From NCBI GenBank assembly GCA_045804965.1, contig JBJMMD010000029.1, forward strand, positions 29,406 to 93,405: a DNA stretch of 64,000 nucleotides, given 5' to 3'. The DNA comes from CAVTUU01 sp045804965 (GTDB taxonomy: Bacteria > Chloroflexota > Chloroflexia > Thermomicrobiales > UBA6265). Below the pieces are notes generated by a model. It ran no database searches and had not been told where the DNA came from. It saw nothing but the letters and a program-made list of their open reading frames with translations. Every line of letters begins with the position of its first letter. Within the stretch, counting starts at the first letter, position 1. A program made the translations under genes and the position numbers. Below, piece after piece: positions 8,613 to 17,563 of the stretch.

Positions 8613-9443
8613 CTAGTGGGTACCTAGAAATTCGAGCACGACTCGATTGAAGTCGTCCAGTCGCTCCATGTTGACCATATGTGCGGCGTTCGGAATGACT
8701 ACTTTTCGAGCGTTTGGAATCATGGTTTTCATCAGGTCTGCCATTGCGAGCACGTCCGGGACGTCTTGATCGCCGACGACGATAAGCGTGGGCACGCCGA
8801 TTTCCGCAAGCCGGTCGATCGCCGGCGGCTTAAGCTGAACTTCTTCGGCGGCGTCCTGCTCGGCGATGCGATCAACGAGGGCGGTGTTCATCTCGCGGAC
8901 GCGGTCCCGAACCGCTGAGTTAACCGATTCTGGACCACGGTTGGAGCCGTCGACCCACAGTTTCAGTTCAAGCTCGATGACTTGGGCGAAGTCGTCAGCC
9001 TCTGCGGCTATTTCCATCTCCTTCCAAGCTCGTTTCAGCACATCTGATGGTTCTTGTTCGCCGACGCCGGAAGCGACGCGGATAAGCGATCTGACCATCG
9101 CGGGATATGCGAGCGTGAAGTCAATCGCGATTTGACCGCCAATTGACGCGCCGAGAATGTGCGCGTGGGCGATGCCGAGATGACGCATAAGTCCGGCGAG
9201 ATCTTCGTGATGGGCGTATGGCTCAGGCGGCAGATCCGATTGCCCATAGCCGCGGAGGTCGTAGCGCAGGACCCGATAGTTGCGGCTGAACGCCGGGATT
9301 TGGTCGTCCCACATCCGGCGGTCGGCGATGCCGGCGTGGATGAGGACGAGGGCTGGACCATCACCGCTCACGTCGTATATGAGTTGCGCTCCGTTGATGG
9401 CGACAACGCTTGAAACTGACGAATTGGAACTTGGCGTGCTCAT
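8613..9443 (-). CDS. Alpha/beta hydrolase
   Basis: A 276-residue soluble alpha/beta-hydrolase-fold protein. The nucleophile elbow is GASIGG (S100), the acid is probably D227 (VVGDQDVPD) and the catalytic histidine H255 (NAAHMVN). An oxyanion-hole segment LIHAGIADRRMW precedes them. It resembles esterase, lactonase and 3-oxoadipate enol-lactonase-like members; substrate cannot be told from sequence. It starts 61 bases downstream of the dnaE2 stop on the same strand, so it may be read through from the mutagenesis cassette, but nothing ties it to DNA repair. Confidence 0.85.
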   Translation of the reverse strand: MSTPSSNSSVSSVVAINGAQLIYDVSGDGPALVLIHAGIADRRMWDDQIPAFSRNYRVLRYDLRGYGQSDLPPEPYAHHEDLAGLMRHLGIAHAHILGASIGGQIAIDFTLAYPAMVRSLIRVASGVGEQEPSDVLKRAWKEMEIAAEADDFAQVIELELKLWVDGSNRGPESVNSAVRDRVREMNTALVDRIAEQDAAEEVQLKPPAIDRLAEIGVPTLIVVGDQDVPDVLAMADLMKTMIPNARKVVIPNAAHMVNMERLDDFNRVVLEFLGTH

Positions 9444-9503
9444 GCGTTTTCTTACCGTAATCGATAGGCATCCGCTCCTGGCGCATTCTAGTCCTTGTTT
9501 CGA

Positions 9504-12500
9504 TCAGTGGTAGTTGTGGGATGTCGGCGTGAGCGATTCCAAGTCCCGTTTTGGCGCTGGCTCCGCGAGCGGGGTGGGGTCCTCGGCGACCTGAGTGGGG
9601 AGGTCGTGGAACGTTTCGCGGGCGGCTTCGAGCGGAGAAATCGCGCGGGCGATGATGTTGATCGTGTCCTCGCGCTTTCGCAGCGTTCCCTCGATGATGA
9701 TGAACGGCTCGCCACGGACGATGAGCCGCCGTTCCTCATAGAGCTGGGCGTAGACAATGACATTGGCGAGCCCGCGCTCATCCTCCAACAACAAGAAGGT
9801 CACACCCTTGGCCGTGCCCGGCCGCTGGCGGCAGACGACGAGACCACCGATGCGGACATAAGCGCCGTCGGGCATCGTTTCCAGGTCGACTGTCGTGACG
9901 AGATACTCCGGGAGATGAGGACGGAGCAGACCGAGCGGGTGATAACGGGGGGAGAGACCGAGAACCGCATAGTCGGCCGACATCTGATCCCAGGCGCTCA
10001 TTGGGCGCAGCTCGACATGATCCTGCCCCACTGGGAGCGCAAGCGGAAGCTGGCGGCCAGGCTGTTTGCCGGCGAGCTGCTTGCCGAAGCGGCGGGAGGG
10101 AATGAAGAGACCGAGTTGCCAGAGCGCCTCCCGCCGGGCGAGACCGAAGCGGTCGAAGGCGCCGACGACGATCATGTTCTCAACCGCCGCGGTTGGAATC
10201 GGGACGCGACGAACGAGATCGGCCAGCGAGCGGTACGGGCCGTTCGCTTCCCGTTCGAGCACGATCGCTTGCGCCGGTTTTTCTCCTAATTCCTCGATGT
10301 AGCCGAGACCGATCCGAATCGCGTTACCTTCGACGCTACAACGGATGCCACTGATATTGATATCAGGCGGGAAGATACGCAGCCTGTGGCGTTTGGCGTC
10401 GTTGGTCAGCACATGGGGCGGATAGAACCCCATCGGTTGGTTATTGAGGAGGGCGCAGGTGAATTCTGCCGGGTAGTAGAACTTCAGCCAGCAGGATTGA
10501 TAGGCGAGCACGGCGAACGCAGCGGCGTGCGCCTTGGGGAAACCGTATTCGGCGAAACCGAGGAGTTTCTTAAAGACGTTGCTCGCCGTTTCTCGGGTGA
10601 CCCCGTTCTTTTCAGCACCCTCACGGAATTGTTCCCACAGCCCGATCATCGCGTCGCGCGAGCGTTTGCGACTCATCGAACGACGAAGGGCGTCGGCTTG
10701 CCCGGCGGTGAACCCGGCCAGCGCCATCGCGACCTGGATCACCTGCTCCTGATAGAGAATGACGCCGTGTGTTTCCTGCAGTACTTCCTCGAGCAGCGGA
10801 TGATCGTAGAACGGCTCGATGTTGAGGAAGCCGCGATGCTTGCCCTGCCGGTGAGCGATATACGGTTTAACCGCGCCGCCGATGATTGGTCCGGGACGAA
10901 CGATCGCGACCTGGACGATCAGATCTTCCAGGCGCTGTGGCCGGGTGCGGGGGAGCATCTGGATTTGGGCCCGGCTCTCGATTTGGAATACACCGATCGT
11001 GTCGCCAGCGCAAATCATGTCATAAATGACCGGTTCGTTGAAATCGATCCGGCTGAGATCGACCATCTTCTTGCCGGCGGTCACGATCAGTTCCAGGCAC
11101 TCCTCGACCAGCGAGAGCATGCCGAGAGCGAGGAAGTCGATTTTGACGACCCGGGCATCGTCACAGGAATCCTTGTCCCACTGACAGAGAAAACGACCTT
11201 CCATCGCGGCGGGCTGGATCGGCACTAATTCGCAGAGTGGGCTGGAGGAGACGATCATGCCGCCGGAGTGCTGGGTGACGTGGCGTGGGAAACCGGCGAG
11301 CTGTTCCGTTAGCTCGACGAGGTATTTCCAGGGTGGCGCGTCCTTGCGGCTGGCGTAGGATGGAATCCGTGCAAGTTCACCGCCAAGCTCCTTCGCTGAC
11401 CGGGGTTCACTCAGTTTGGCGATTTTGTCGAGATCGGTTAGTGGCAAGCCCAGCGCTTTGCCGACATCGCGCACCGCACTGCGGAGCTTGTAGGTCGAGA
11501 AGGCGCAAACGAGCGCAGCCCGCTCGGCGCCATATTTCTCATAGACCCGTTCCATGAGCCGCTCGCGAATCTCGCGTGGGAAATCGAGATCAATGTCGGG
11601 AATCGAATGCAACTCCTCGTTCAGGAACCGCCCGAAGAAGAGATCGTGCTTGAGCGGATCAATGTGCGATAGCCCGATCAGATAGCAAACGATCGAGCTG
11701 ACCGACGAACCGCGACCTCGTCCGGGCGGCAGATTGCCCGCGCTACGCGCCGAGTTGACGCCGCGGACCTCGTCCGCCACCTCTCGGGCCAGAAGGAGCA
11801 GATCCCGATAGAGGAGGAAGAATCCCGCAAGTTCATGACGGGTAATCACGTTCAATTCTTCGGTCAACCGGGCGAGCGCTTCCTCACGGCCTGTGGGGTA
11901 GCGTTCTTCAAGCGCATCCAGGCAAACACGCGCCAGCAACTCATCCGGGGTGTCGCCCGGTTCGGTTGGGTACGCGGGAAAGGTGTAGGCGAGATCGCGG
12001 GCAAGATTGAAATTAGCGCACCGCTCGGCGATGGCGAGGGTAGTTGTCAACGCCTGTGGGTACCGAGAAAAGAGACGGGCTGTTTCCTCAGCCGAGCGGA
12101 GGTAGAAGCGGCTATTCGGGCGACGCTCGCGATGTGAGCCGTCGAGTGTGGTCCGATGCTGGATGGCAACGAGCACATCCTGCAGCCGGTGACGCTCCTG
12201 GCGATGATAGTGGACATTGCCGGTGGCCGCGTAGGCGAGTCCGTGTAGGTCGGCGAGCTCAACCAGCCGAGCGAGACGTTGCGTGTCGCCATGCACGAAG
12301 TTTTGCTGCAACTCGACGACCACGTTGGACGGACCGAACCATTCGACATAATCGTCGACGAGCCGGTCTACTTCTCGGTAGTTCTCGGCGTCGATGAGTT
12401 GAGCGAGCCGCCCTTGCCGGCAGCCGGTGAGCAAGATGATTCCTTCGGCATGGGCGGCGAGGAGGGCTGGGTCGAGCCGGGGGACGCGGTCTTCGGGGCG

Positions 12501-12887
12501 GTAATGCGGTTTCGATTTGCCAACGCCGCGCAAGGAAAAGGGGATTGGTTCTTCTGTCTCCGCGTCCTCAGCGATCGGCGGCAGACCGTTGTGGTGGGCG
12601 GCGGTGATCAGGCGGCAGAGGTTAGCGTAGCCGCGCGTGGACTCGGCCAGCAGAGTCAAGTGCGAGCCGTCAGTTAGGGTCAGCTCGGTGCCGGTGAGTG
12701 GGGCGATACCAGCGGATTGAGCGTGCTGGGCGAACTCCATTGCCCCATAGATCCCATCGTGATCGGTGACGGCGAGTGCGTGGTATCCCAGCTCGCTGGC
12801 GCGGGCAATCATCTCCTCCGGCACCGATGCGCCGTCCAGGAACGAGAAGGCCGTATGCAGATGGAGTTCAACGTATGATGTCGGCAT
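9504..12887 (-). CDS. dnaE2: Error-prone DNA polymerase III alpha subunit DnaE2
   Basis: A 1127-residue C-family polymerase used for translesion synthesis. The N-terminal PHP domain begins ELHLHTAFSFLDGAS and continues with VTDHDGIYGAMEF. The palm aspartates lie in PDIDLDF (residues 430-436). It ends with an OB-fold nucleic-acid-binding domain (RPGTAKGVTFLLLEDE). Length, and the absence of the long C-terminal part of replicative DnaE, fit DnaE2/ImuC. It is the third gene of an SOS-type cassette with imuB (13302-14492) and a small gene (13072-13353), all read leftward from the promoter at 14573-14601. A repeat element (12920-13041) separates it from the small gene. Confidence 0.93.
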   Translation of the reverse strand: MPTSYVELHLHTAFSFLDGASVPEEMIARASELGYHALAVTDHDGIYGAMEFAQHAQSAGIAPLTGTELTLTDGSHLTLLAESTRGYANLCRLITAAHHNGLPPIAEDAETEEPIPFSLRGVGKSKPHYRPEDRVPRLDPALLAAHAEGIILLTGCRQGRLAQLIDAENYREVDRLVDDYVEWFGPSNVVVELQQNFVHGDTQRLARLVELADLHGLAYAATGNVHYHRQERHRLQDVLVAIQHRTTLDGSHRERRPNSRFYLRSAEETARLFSRYPQALTTTLAIAERCANFNLARDLAYTFPAYPTEPGDTPDELLARVCLDALEERYPTGREEALARLTEELNVITRHELAGFFLLYRDLLLLAREVADEVRGVNSARSAGNLPPGRGRGSSVSSIVCYLIGLSHIDPLKHDLFFGRFLNEELHSIPDIDLDFPREIRERLMERVYEKYGAERAALVCAFSTYKLRSAVRDVGKALGLPLTDLDKIAKLSEPRSAKELGGELARIPSYASRKDAPPWKYLVELTEQLAGFPRHVTQHSGGMIVSSSPLCELVPIQPAAMEGRFLCQWDKDSCDDARVVKIDFLALGMLSLVEECLELIVTAGKKMVDLSRIDFNEPVIYDMICAGDTIGVFQIESRAQIQMLPRTRPQRLEDLIVQVAIVRPGPIIGGAVKPYIAHRQGKHRGFLNIEPFYDHPLLEEVLQETHGVILYQEQVIQVAMALAGFTAGQADALRRSMSRKRSRDAMIGLWEQFREGAEKNGVTRETASNVFKKLLGFAEYGFPKAHAAAFAVLAYQSCWLKFYYPAEFTCALLNNQPMGFYPPHVLTNDAKRHRLRIFPPDINISGIRCSVEGNAIRIGLGYIEELGEKPAQAIVLEREANGPYRSLADLVRRVPIPTAAVENMIVVGAFDRFGLARREALWQLGLFIPSRRFGKQLAGKQPGRQLPLALPVGQDHVELRPMSAWDQMSADYAVLGLSPRYHPLGLLRPHLPEYLVTTVDLETMPDGAYVRIGGLVVCRQRPGTAKGVTFLLLEDERGLANVIVYAQLYEERRLIVRGEPFIIIEGTLRKREDTINIIARAISPLEAARETFHDLPTQVAEDPTPLAEPAPKRDLESLTPTSHNYH

Positions 12888-12919
12888 GGGGCGTTATGCG
12901 ACGACGGCGCCAGGCCGAA

Positions 12920-13041
12920 GTTCCCTCACCCGGCGCTTCGCGCCACTCTCTCCCGTGCGAGGGAGAGGGTACGGGAAAAGCCCGAACCGCAAGAACCGCC
13001 CCTCTCCCGTGCACGGGAGAGGGGATAGGGGGTGAGGGAAC
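12920..13041. repeat. REPIN/MITE-like inverted-repeat element
   Basis: A 122-base element bounded by 12-base perfect inverted repeats (GTTCCCTCACCC at 12920-12931 and its complement at 13030-13041). Inside lie two further palindromes: CTCTCCC/GGGAGAG (12948-12954 and 12961-12967) and a perfect 26-base palindrome at 12999-13024 with arm CCCCTCTCCCGTG. No ORF of its own is credible. It lies in the cassette between the small gene and dnaE2, about 32 bases before the dnaE2 start, so it will be transcribed and form strong hairpins. Confidence 0.8.
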
Positions 13042-13071
13042 TCTGGGCGTACGCAACCGCATTGGTATTTC

Positions 13072-13353
13072 CTAATAGCTCTGCTCGTACCAGGTGTTCT
13101 GGACAAGGTCGTGGTAGATCGTGCGGATGGCGCCGGTGTCGATCACGATCTGGAAATAGCGGCGAGTTATGGGCTCCCGCCACCATTCGTCGTCGATGCA
13201 CCAGACGTCTTGAATGCGCACGACCTTATGCTGCCGGTTGTTCGCGATCAGCAACGCGGGCATGCCTTTGTGTTCCACTACAGTGATTTGGCGGGGAGGA
13301 TTCAGGGATCGTAGCTGATCAGGGCGTGCCGGCGTTCGGGGATCCGGGACCAT
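13072..13353 (-). CDS. Small DUF6504-like protein of the imuB-dnaE2 cassette
   Basis: A 93-residue soluble protein rich in aromatic residues (QDVWCIDDEWWREPITRRYF and a tail NTWYEQSY). From memory it matches the short protein, often named DUF6504, found between imuB and dnaE2 in actinobacterial and Chloroflexota cassettes; its function is unknown. The ATG at 13353 lies inside the imuB gene, giving a 52-base overlap and probable translational coupling. Being in the cassette suggests a role in, or regulation of, mutasome assembly, but no catalytic motif is visible. Confidence 0.7.
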   Translation of the reverse strand: MVPDPRTPARPDQLRSLNPPRQITVVEHKGMPALLIANNRQHKVVRIQDVWCIDDEWWREPITRRYFQIVIDTGAIRTIYHDLVQNTWYEQSY

Positions 13354-14492
13354 GGCTCTACCTCCGCGATGCGATACAAGGGCGATGCGCCGTAGCGCTG
13401 CTTCAATTGATGGGCGGCTTCGACGATGGGACGGTGTTGACGGGGTCGGAGACCGGGCAGGAAATCCTGATGCGTTGTTTCCGCAGTCAAACCAGCCAAT
13501 TCCAATGTCAGCGCCTCCGCGGCGCCTGGAAGCTCGATCGCTTGCAGGCGATGCCCGAGCGCTTCGATCAAGCGCAGCCGGCCGACCGGCTCGCGCATCG
13601 TCATTTCCTTCTCCCAGGAGCGGTTTTCCTCGATCAGCACCCGCAACCGGGCTTGGCGAACGTTTCGCGCGCGCAGTTCCGGTCGATTGAAGGCGCGGGT
13701 GACGAGCCGCTGAAGTCCAAGCAGGAGCGTTTCGCGGCTGGTGGCGGGGGCGGGGAGGGTGAGCCCCTCGACAATGGTTTCGATCCGCTCGCGGGGGAGC
13801 ACCCAGGTCTCGTCCTGTCCGCTGGCGAGATCCCAGACCCGGCGACCGGCCGCACCGAACCTGGCCTGGATGGCGGTTGCGGGCAAGGCCGCGATTTCAA
13901 CGAGCGTGTTCAGCCCGAGCCGCTCGAAGCGGCGGATGAGATCGTGGGAAACTGGCAGCCAGCTTGTGCGAATATCGGACAGGAACGCGACGACATCGTT
14001 CTGCTCGACTAGGCGGTTCGTTCCGGGCGCAGCTTGTCGGGCCGCGACCCAGGCGGTGAATTTGCCGGGTGCGATGCCGACCCGCGGGCGCAGGGCGGGG
14101 GGAACGAGCTGCAGCAGGCGTTCGGCGGCTTCGTCAACACTCGGATAATGGCGGGTCAGACCGCGCAAATCGACATACCAGCAACCTGGCTCACCCGGTT
14201 CGATCGCCGGGCTGCACGTTTCGAGCGCGGTCATGATCTGCTCGGCTGTCGCCGCGTCGCGGACAGGATTGGGCGGGATGAAAACGGCTTCCGGGCAGAG
14301 CGCGATCACTTCGCGCAGGGGCATACCTGCGCGGATGCCGCGGAGCGTCGCTTCGGGTGTGCAATCATCGACGAGCGGACGGGCGGTTGGAGGGGAGGTG
14401 AGCACGAGTGGCATGCCGTCGAACTCAGGACGCTCCAGGAGAGCAACTCGGAGTGGAAAATGAGGCACATGGACACAGGCGATGGGCGCCAT
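13302..14492 (-). CDS. imuB: ImuB-like Y-family polymerase homologue, probably catalytically inactive
   Basis: A 396-residue Y-family (DinB/UmuC-like) protein. The palm, the HhH-containing thumb (GLNTLVEIAALPATAIQARFG) and little-finger regions are recognisable. The first catalytic acid of DNA Pol IV-type enzymes (in VDMDCF) is replaced: the sequence reads VHVPHF at residues 7-12. The usual SIDEAYLD motif is AIEPGEPGCWYVDL, so the paired D-E is also lost. This is the signature of ImuB, a scaffold that brings DnaE2 to the clamp. A candidate clamp-binding segment HQDFLPGL lies at 341-348. The start has a perfect AAAGGAG ribosome site. No imuA/imuA' gene is next to it. Confidence 0.88.
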   Translation of the reverse strand: MAPIACVHVPHFPLRVALLERPEFDGMPLVLTSPPTARPLVDDCTPEATLRGIRAGMPLREVIALCPEAVFIPPNPVRDAATAEQIMTALETCSPAIEPGEPGCWYVDLRGLTRHYPSVDEAAERLLQLVPPALRPRVGIAPGKFTAWVAARQAAPGTNRLVEQNDVVAFLSDIRTSWLPVSHDLIRRFERLGLNTLVEIAALPATAIQARFGAAGRRVWDLASGQDETWVLPRERIETIVEGLTLPAPATSRETLLLGLQRLVTRAFNRPELRARNVRQARLRVLIEENRSWEKEMTMREPVGRLRLIEALGHRLQAIELPGAAEALTLELAGLTAETTHQDFLPGLRPRQHRPIVEAAHQLKQRYGASPLYRIAEVEPWSRIPERRHALISYDP

Positions 14493-14572
14493 GAATACTC
14501 CTTTCCCAAAGTTGCGGTCTCGCGAGCCGGATTTGAGACCCGGATCGGACGGGCTGAACAGCCCGTACCCGT

Positions 14573-14601
14573 AGACTAGAACATATGTTCTAGTCTGACA
14601 A
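14573..14601 (-). promoter_or_regulatory. imuB-dnaE2 promoter with a perfect SOS (LexA) box in the spacer
   Basis: On the minus strand TTGTCA (14596-14601) and TAGTCT (14573-14578) are exactly 17 bases apart, a good sigma-70-type promoter. The sequence from 14573 to 14596 is a perfect 24-base palindrome whose core is GAACATATGTTC, the classical Gram-positive/mycobacterial LexA site. The box fills the space between -35 and -10, so LexA binding would block RNA polymerase. Start of imuB is about 80 bases downstream. A hairpin ACGGGCT-gaac-AGCCCGT (14549-14566) lies at the start of the transcript. Confidence 0.85.
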
Positions 14602-14624
14602 GAGGTGACGCAATGTCACGGTGA

Positions 14625-14674
14625 TTACAACAGCGGAAAGATGCGATATACTCTCGCGTACAACCTGAACGTAC
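14625..14674 (+). promoter_or_regulatory. Predicted ftsK promoter followed by GAACGTAC
   Basis: TTACAA (14625-14630) and TATACT (14647-14652) are 16 bases apart. Fourteen bases after the -10 lies GAACGTAC (14667-14674), the same octamer seen in front of the DnaQ-Cho gene and recR. The ftsK ATG is at 14758. Confidence 0.45.
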
Positions 14675-14757
14675 ACCTTGGCCTTCCCGCTTGACAATCA
14701 ATATCCTGCCGCCCGTCTCCCGCACCGGGCACAACGGGACACGGAGACACCGCGCCC

Positions 14758-16971
14758 ATGGCGACGCAAACAAAGATCCGGGCCGGCGGCCAATCCAAAA
14801 AAGGCGCTAAACGATCGCCCGCCGCTCAAATCAACGACACGCTCCCGCTCAGCGGGCGGCTCAAAGCGGTCGGCAGCGGTCTCACCGGTCTCCTGCCCGA
14901 CACGCTCGTCTCTAATCGCTTCCGTCGCGAGATCGCAGGCGCAATCTTTGCGCTCCTTGCCTGCCTGAGTTCATGGTCTCTCGGCAAAGGAAACGATGAC
15001 GGCCGCCTGGTGCAATGGCTGGGCGACGCACTCCACGCCTCATTTGGGCGCGGCGCTTTCCTCGCGCCACTCTTTCTCCTCTTGACGACTGTACGCGCGT
15101 TTCGCACGCAAGAAGGGGAAATTCTCCTCCCCCGTCACTACTTGGGCGGCGCCGCGTTCGCCGTCGCGATCACCGGTCTCTTTCAACTTTCAGGTCCAGC
15201 AACCACAAACGGAGGCGGGCGCCTTGGCCTCGCCGTGGCGACATTGCTCACCGGCGCAGTTGGAGAACTAGGATCGGGATTGTTGCTCTTCGCAACCGGC
15301 GCAATCGGCGTTTTCCTGCTCGCGGGAACTGATCTCCTCACCTTCTGGCGGGACCTGCGCGAACTCATCCCCGAACGTGAGTATCTCGACGAGGACGACG
15401 AGCTCGATTTCGAACAGATGACGCCGTTTCCGCGGGCGTCCATGGATCCGGACGGAATGATCGAGCTCGCCGCGGCGATCCCGTCGGTGCCGGTGATCAA
15501 CGTCCCATCCATGGAACCAAAAACCGTCGAAAAGCCAGCAGTCGATAAGAAAGCGACCCTCATTGCCCCCGGCGATCCGTTGCCTTTGCCAGAGGTCGGC
15601 CACCTAGCGCATTACGAGGGCGTCAAGCTCGACACCACCGATCTCGAAGGGAAAGCGCGCCGGATCGAGGAGACGCTCGGGAGTTTCAAAGTCGACGCCC
15701 GCGTGCGCGAAATAAATCCTGGTCCCGCGGTGACCCAGTTTACGCTCGAACCGGGCGCGGGGATCAAGGTCCGCCGGATCACGGAGTTGCAAAACGATCT
15801 CGCGCTCGCCTTGGCAGCGCCGAGCATTCGGATCGAAGCTCCTATTCCGGGCATGGCACGGGTCGGGGTCGAGATTCCGAACGCGCAGGTCGCGACCGTC
15901 GGATTGCGCGAGACGCTCGAATCGTCAACCTTTTCAAAAAACAAAGCGAAGTTGCCGATCCCGCTCGGTCGTGATGTCAATGGCCGCTACGTCGTAGGCG
16001 ACTTGACCAAGATGCCGCACTTGCTGATTGCCGGCGCTACGGGCTCCGGCAAGAGCGTGTGCCTCAACGGGATCATCTCCACGTTCCTGCTCACCCGGCA
16101 TCCCGACGAACTACGCCTGCTCATGATCGACCCCAAGATGGTTGAACTCACCGGTTATAACGGCGTGCCCCACTTGCAATGTCCCGTCGTCACCGAAATG
16201 GACAAAGTCGTCGGTGCGCTGCGGCTCGTGCTGCGGGAAATGGAACGCCGCTACTCACTCTTCAATCGACTCGGTGTGCGTAACATCGATGGCTACAGAA
16301 TGAAAGTCGCCGATGAGGTTGGCGCCGAGAAGCTGCCGTATCTCGTCGTCATCATCGACGAACTTGCTGACTTGATGATGACTGCGCCCGAAGAAGTGGA
16401 AACGCTGCTCGTTCGGCTGGCACAGATGGCGCGAGCTACAGGCATCCACCTCATCATTGCGACCCAACGGCCGTCGGTCGACGTCTTGACGGGATTGATC
16501 AAGGCCAATGTTCCAGCGCGGATCGCGTTCGCGGTGACGTCGCTCACCGACAGTCGCGTGGTGTTGGATCTCCCAGGGGCGGAGCGCCTGTTGGGCCGCG
16601 GCGACATGCTCTTCTTGCCACCTGACGCGGCAAAGCCGCAACGGATCCAAGGCGCATTCATTGAAGACAAGGATGTGCACTATATCGTCGATCACTGGCA
16701 TAAGGTTGCGCCGGTGCCGCATTACGCTCAAGAGTGGATGGAGTTGCCGAGCTCGAACGCGGTGGACGACGATGGGGGAGATGATCCGTTGTTGGACCAA
16801 GCGCTCGAAATCGTGCGGAACCAAGGCACGGCGTCAGCCTCGATGCTGCAACGCCGCTTACGGATCGGCTACAACCGGGCGGCGCGACTCATCGAACACA
16901 TGGAACATGAGGGAATTATCGGACCCGCCGATGGCATCAAGGGCCGGCCGTTCTTAGCAAGCGACGATTGA
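14758..16971 (+). CDS. ftsK: DNA translocase FtsK/SpoIIIE
   Basis: A membrane-anchored hexameric motor that pumps chromosomal DNA through the division septum. The 737-residue protein has about four membrane segments within the first 200 residues, an acidic linker, then the RecA-like motor with Walker A GATGSGKS (residues 426-433), Walker B VVIIDELADLMM (near 530) and the RLAQMARATGIHLIIATQRPSVD segment diagnostic of the family. The C-terminal 65 residues form the winged-helix gamma domain (RRLRIGYNRAARLIEHME) that reads orienting sequences. GGAGA precedes the ATG by 10 bases. Divergent from the SOS cassette; a hairpin terminator follows the stop. Confidence 0.95.
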   Translation: MATQTKIRAGGQSKKGAKRSPAAQINDTLPLSGRLKAVGSGLTGLLPDTLVSNRFRREIAGAIFALLACLSSWSLGKGNDDGRLVQWLGDALHASFGRGAFLAPLFLLLTTVRAFRTQEGEILLPRHYLGGAAFAVAITGLFQLSGPATTNGGGRLGLAVATLLTGAVGELGSGLLLFATGAIGVFLLAGTDLLTFWRDLRELIPEREYLDEDDELDFEQMTPFPRASMDPDGMIELAAAIPSVPVINVPSMEPKTVEKPAVDKKATLIAPGDPLPLPEVGHLAHYEGVKLDTTDLEGKARRIEETLGSFKVDARVREINPGPAVTQFTLEPGAGIKVRRITELQNDLALALAAPSIRIEAPIPGMARVGVEIPNAQVATVGLRETLESSTFSKNKAKLPIPLGRDVNGRYVVGDLTKMPHLLIAGATGSGKSVCLNGIISTFLLTRHPDELRLLMIDPKMVELTGYNGVPHLQCPVVTEMDKVVGALRLVLREMERRYSLFNRLGVRNIDGYRMKVADEVGAEKLPYLVVIIDELADLMMTAPEEVETLLVRLAQMARATGIHLIIATQRPSVDVLTGLIKANVPARIAFAVTSLTDSRVVLDLPGAERLLGRGDMLFLPPDAAKPQRIQGAFIEDKDVHYIVDHWHKVAPVPHYAQEWMELPSSNAVDDDGGDDPLLDQALEIVRNQGTASASMLQRRLRIGYNRAARLIEHMEHEGIIGPADGIKGRPFLASDD

Positions 16972-17012
16972 GCGCGAGCGCCCGGCGCACATCGAGGACG
17001 CTCGCGCCTTTC
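16972..17012 (+). terminator. Terminator after ftsK
   Basis: GCGCGAGCG (16972-16980) pairs perfectly with CGCTCGCGC (16999-17007) across an 18-base loop and is followed by CTTTCTT. The stem begins at the ftsK stop codon. The T-rich side faces +, and the convergent gene ends at 17013. Confidence 0.6.
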
Positions 17013-17312
17013 TTAAACCACTCGGACTGTGCGGGCTTCTCGAACCTTGTCAAAGCATCGTGAGCAATAAACCGGCGTCCCATTACGGGGGACGAAAGGA
17101 ACCGTCGTTTTGGCGCCGCATTCGGCGCAAATGACTTCGGAAAGTGCCCGTTCCTGCACCCCCATCTTCGCCTTACGGCTGGCGCGACAGGCTGGGCAAC
17201 GTGCTGGAACATTCGTCAGCCCTTTTTCCTGGTAGAACTGCTGCTCGCCCACGGTCCATGTGAATTCCTGATTGCACTCTCGACACGTCAATGTGCGGTC
17301 CGAGAACTCCAC
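17013..17312 (-). CDS. Small double zinc-ribbon protein
   Basis: A 99-residue protein with four CxxC pairs (TCREC, RCPAC, ICAEC, YCSRC), enough for two zinc ribbons. The first half resembles the 'probable zinc-ribbon' proteins (ECNQEFTWTVGEQQFYQEKGL) common in Chloroflexota, and the second resembles the CxxC zinc-binding proteins with a CSRCF ending. The GTG at 17312 has GGGAGGGG 7 bases upstream and is chosen over an in-frame ATG at 17426 that would add an uncharacteristic tail. Function unknown; nucleic-acid or ribosome binding is possible. Convergent with ftsK. Confidence 0.75.
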   Translation of the reverse strand: MEFSDRTLTCRECNQEFTWTVGEQQFYQEKGLTNVPARCPACRASRKAKMGVQERALSEVICAECGAKTTVPFVPRNGTPVYCSRCFDKVREARTVRVV

Positions 17313-17563
17313 CGTTCGCCCCTCCCGATAACCCCACAAGTCAGGCCGGCGCAAACCCTTCCCTGGGCGCGCCTGAACCGAAAGCCTTCGTAGCTTCGGC
17401 AATCTATCGACATCCGCACATCGCAAGATAGTTTCACGTTATCAAAGGCAAGTCCGCTTCGCAACTGGTTTCGTATGCCAATTTTATGTTTTCTTTGCCC
17501 TTATTGAGCGTGCTTATGGCAACATTCCGTGACTTTGATGTCTAGGTTCGCGGCCAAAGATGG

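Noticed and set aside
9495..11228. Long plus-strand frames opposite dnaE2
   Set aside because: Shadow frames of dnaE2 in a GC-rich genome; no start signals or domain signatures.
12894..13201. Frames through the inverted-repeat element
   Set aside because: Proline/arginine-rich translations of palindromes, no start signal; the DNA is better described as a repeat.
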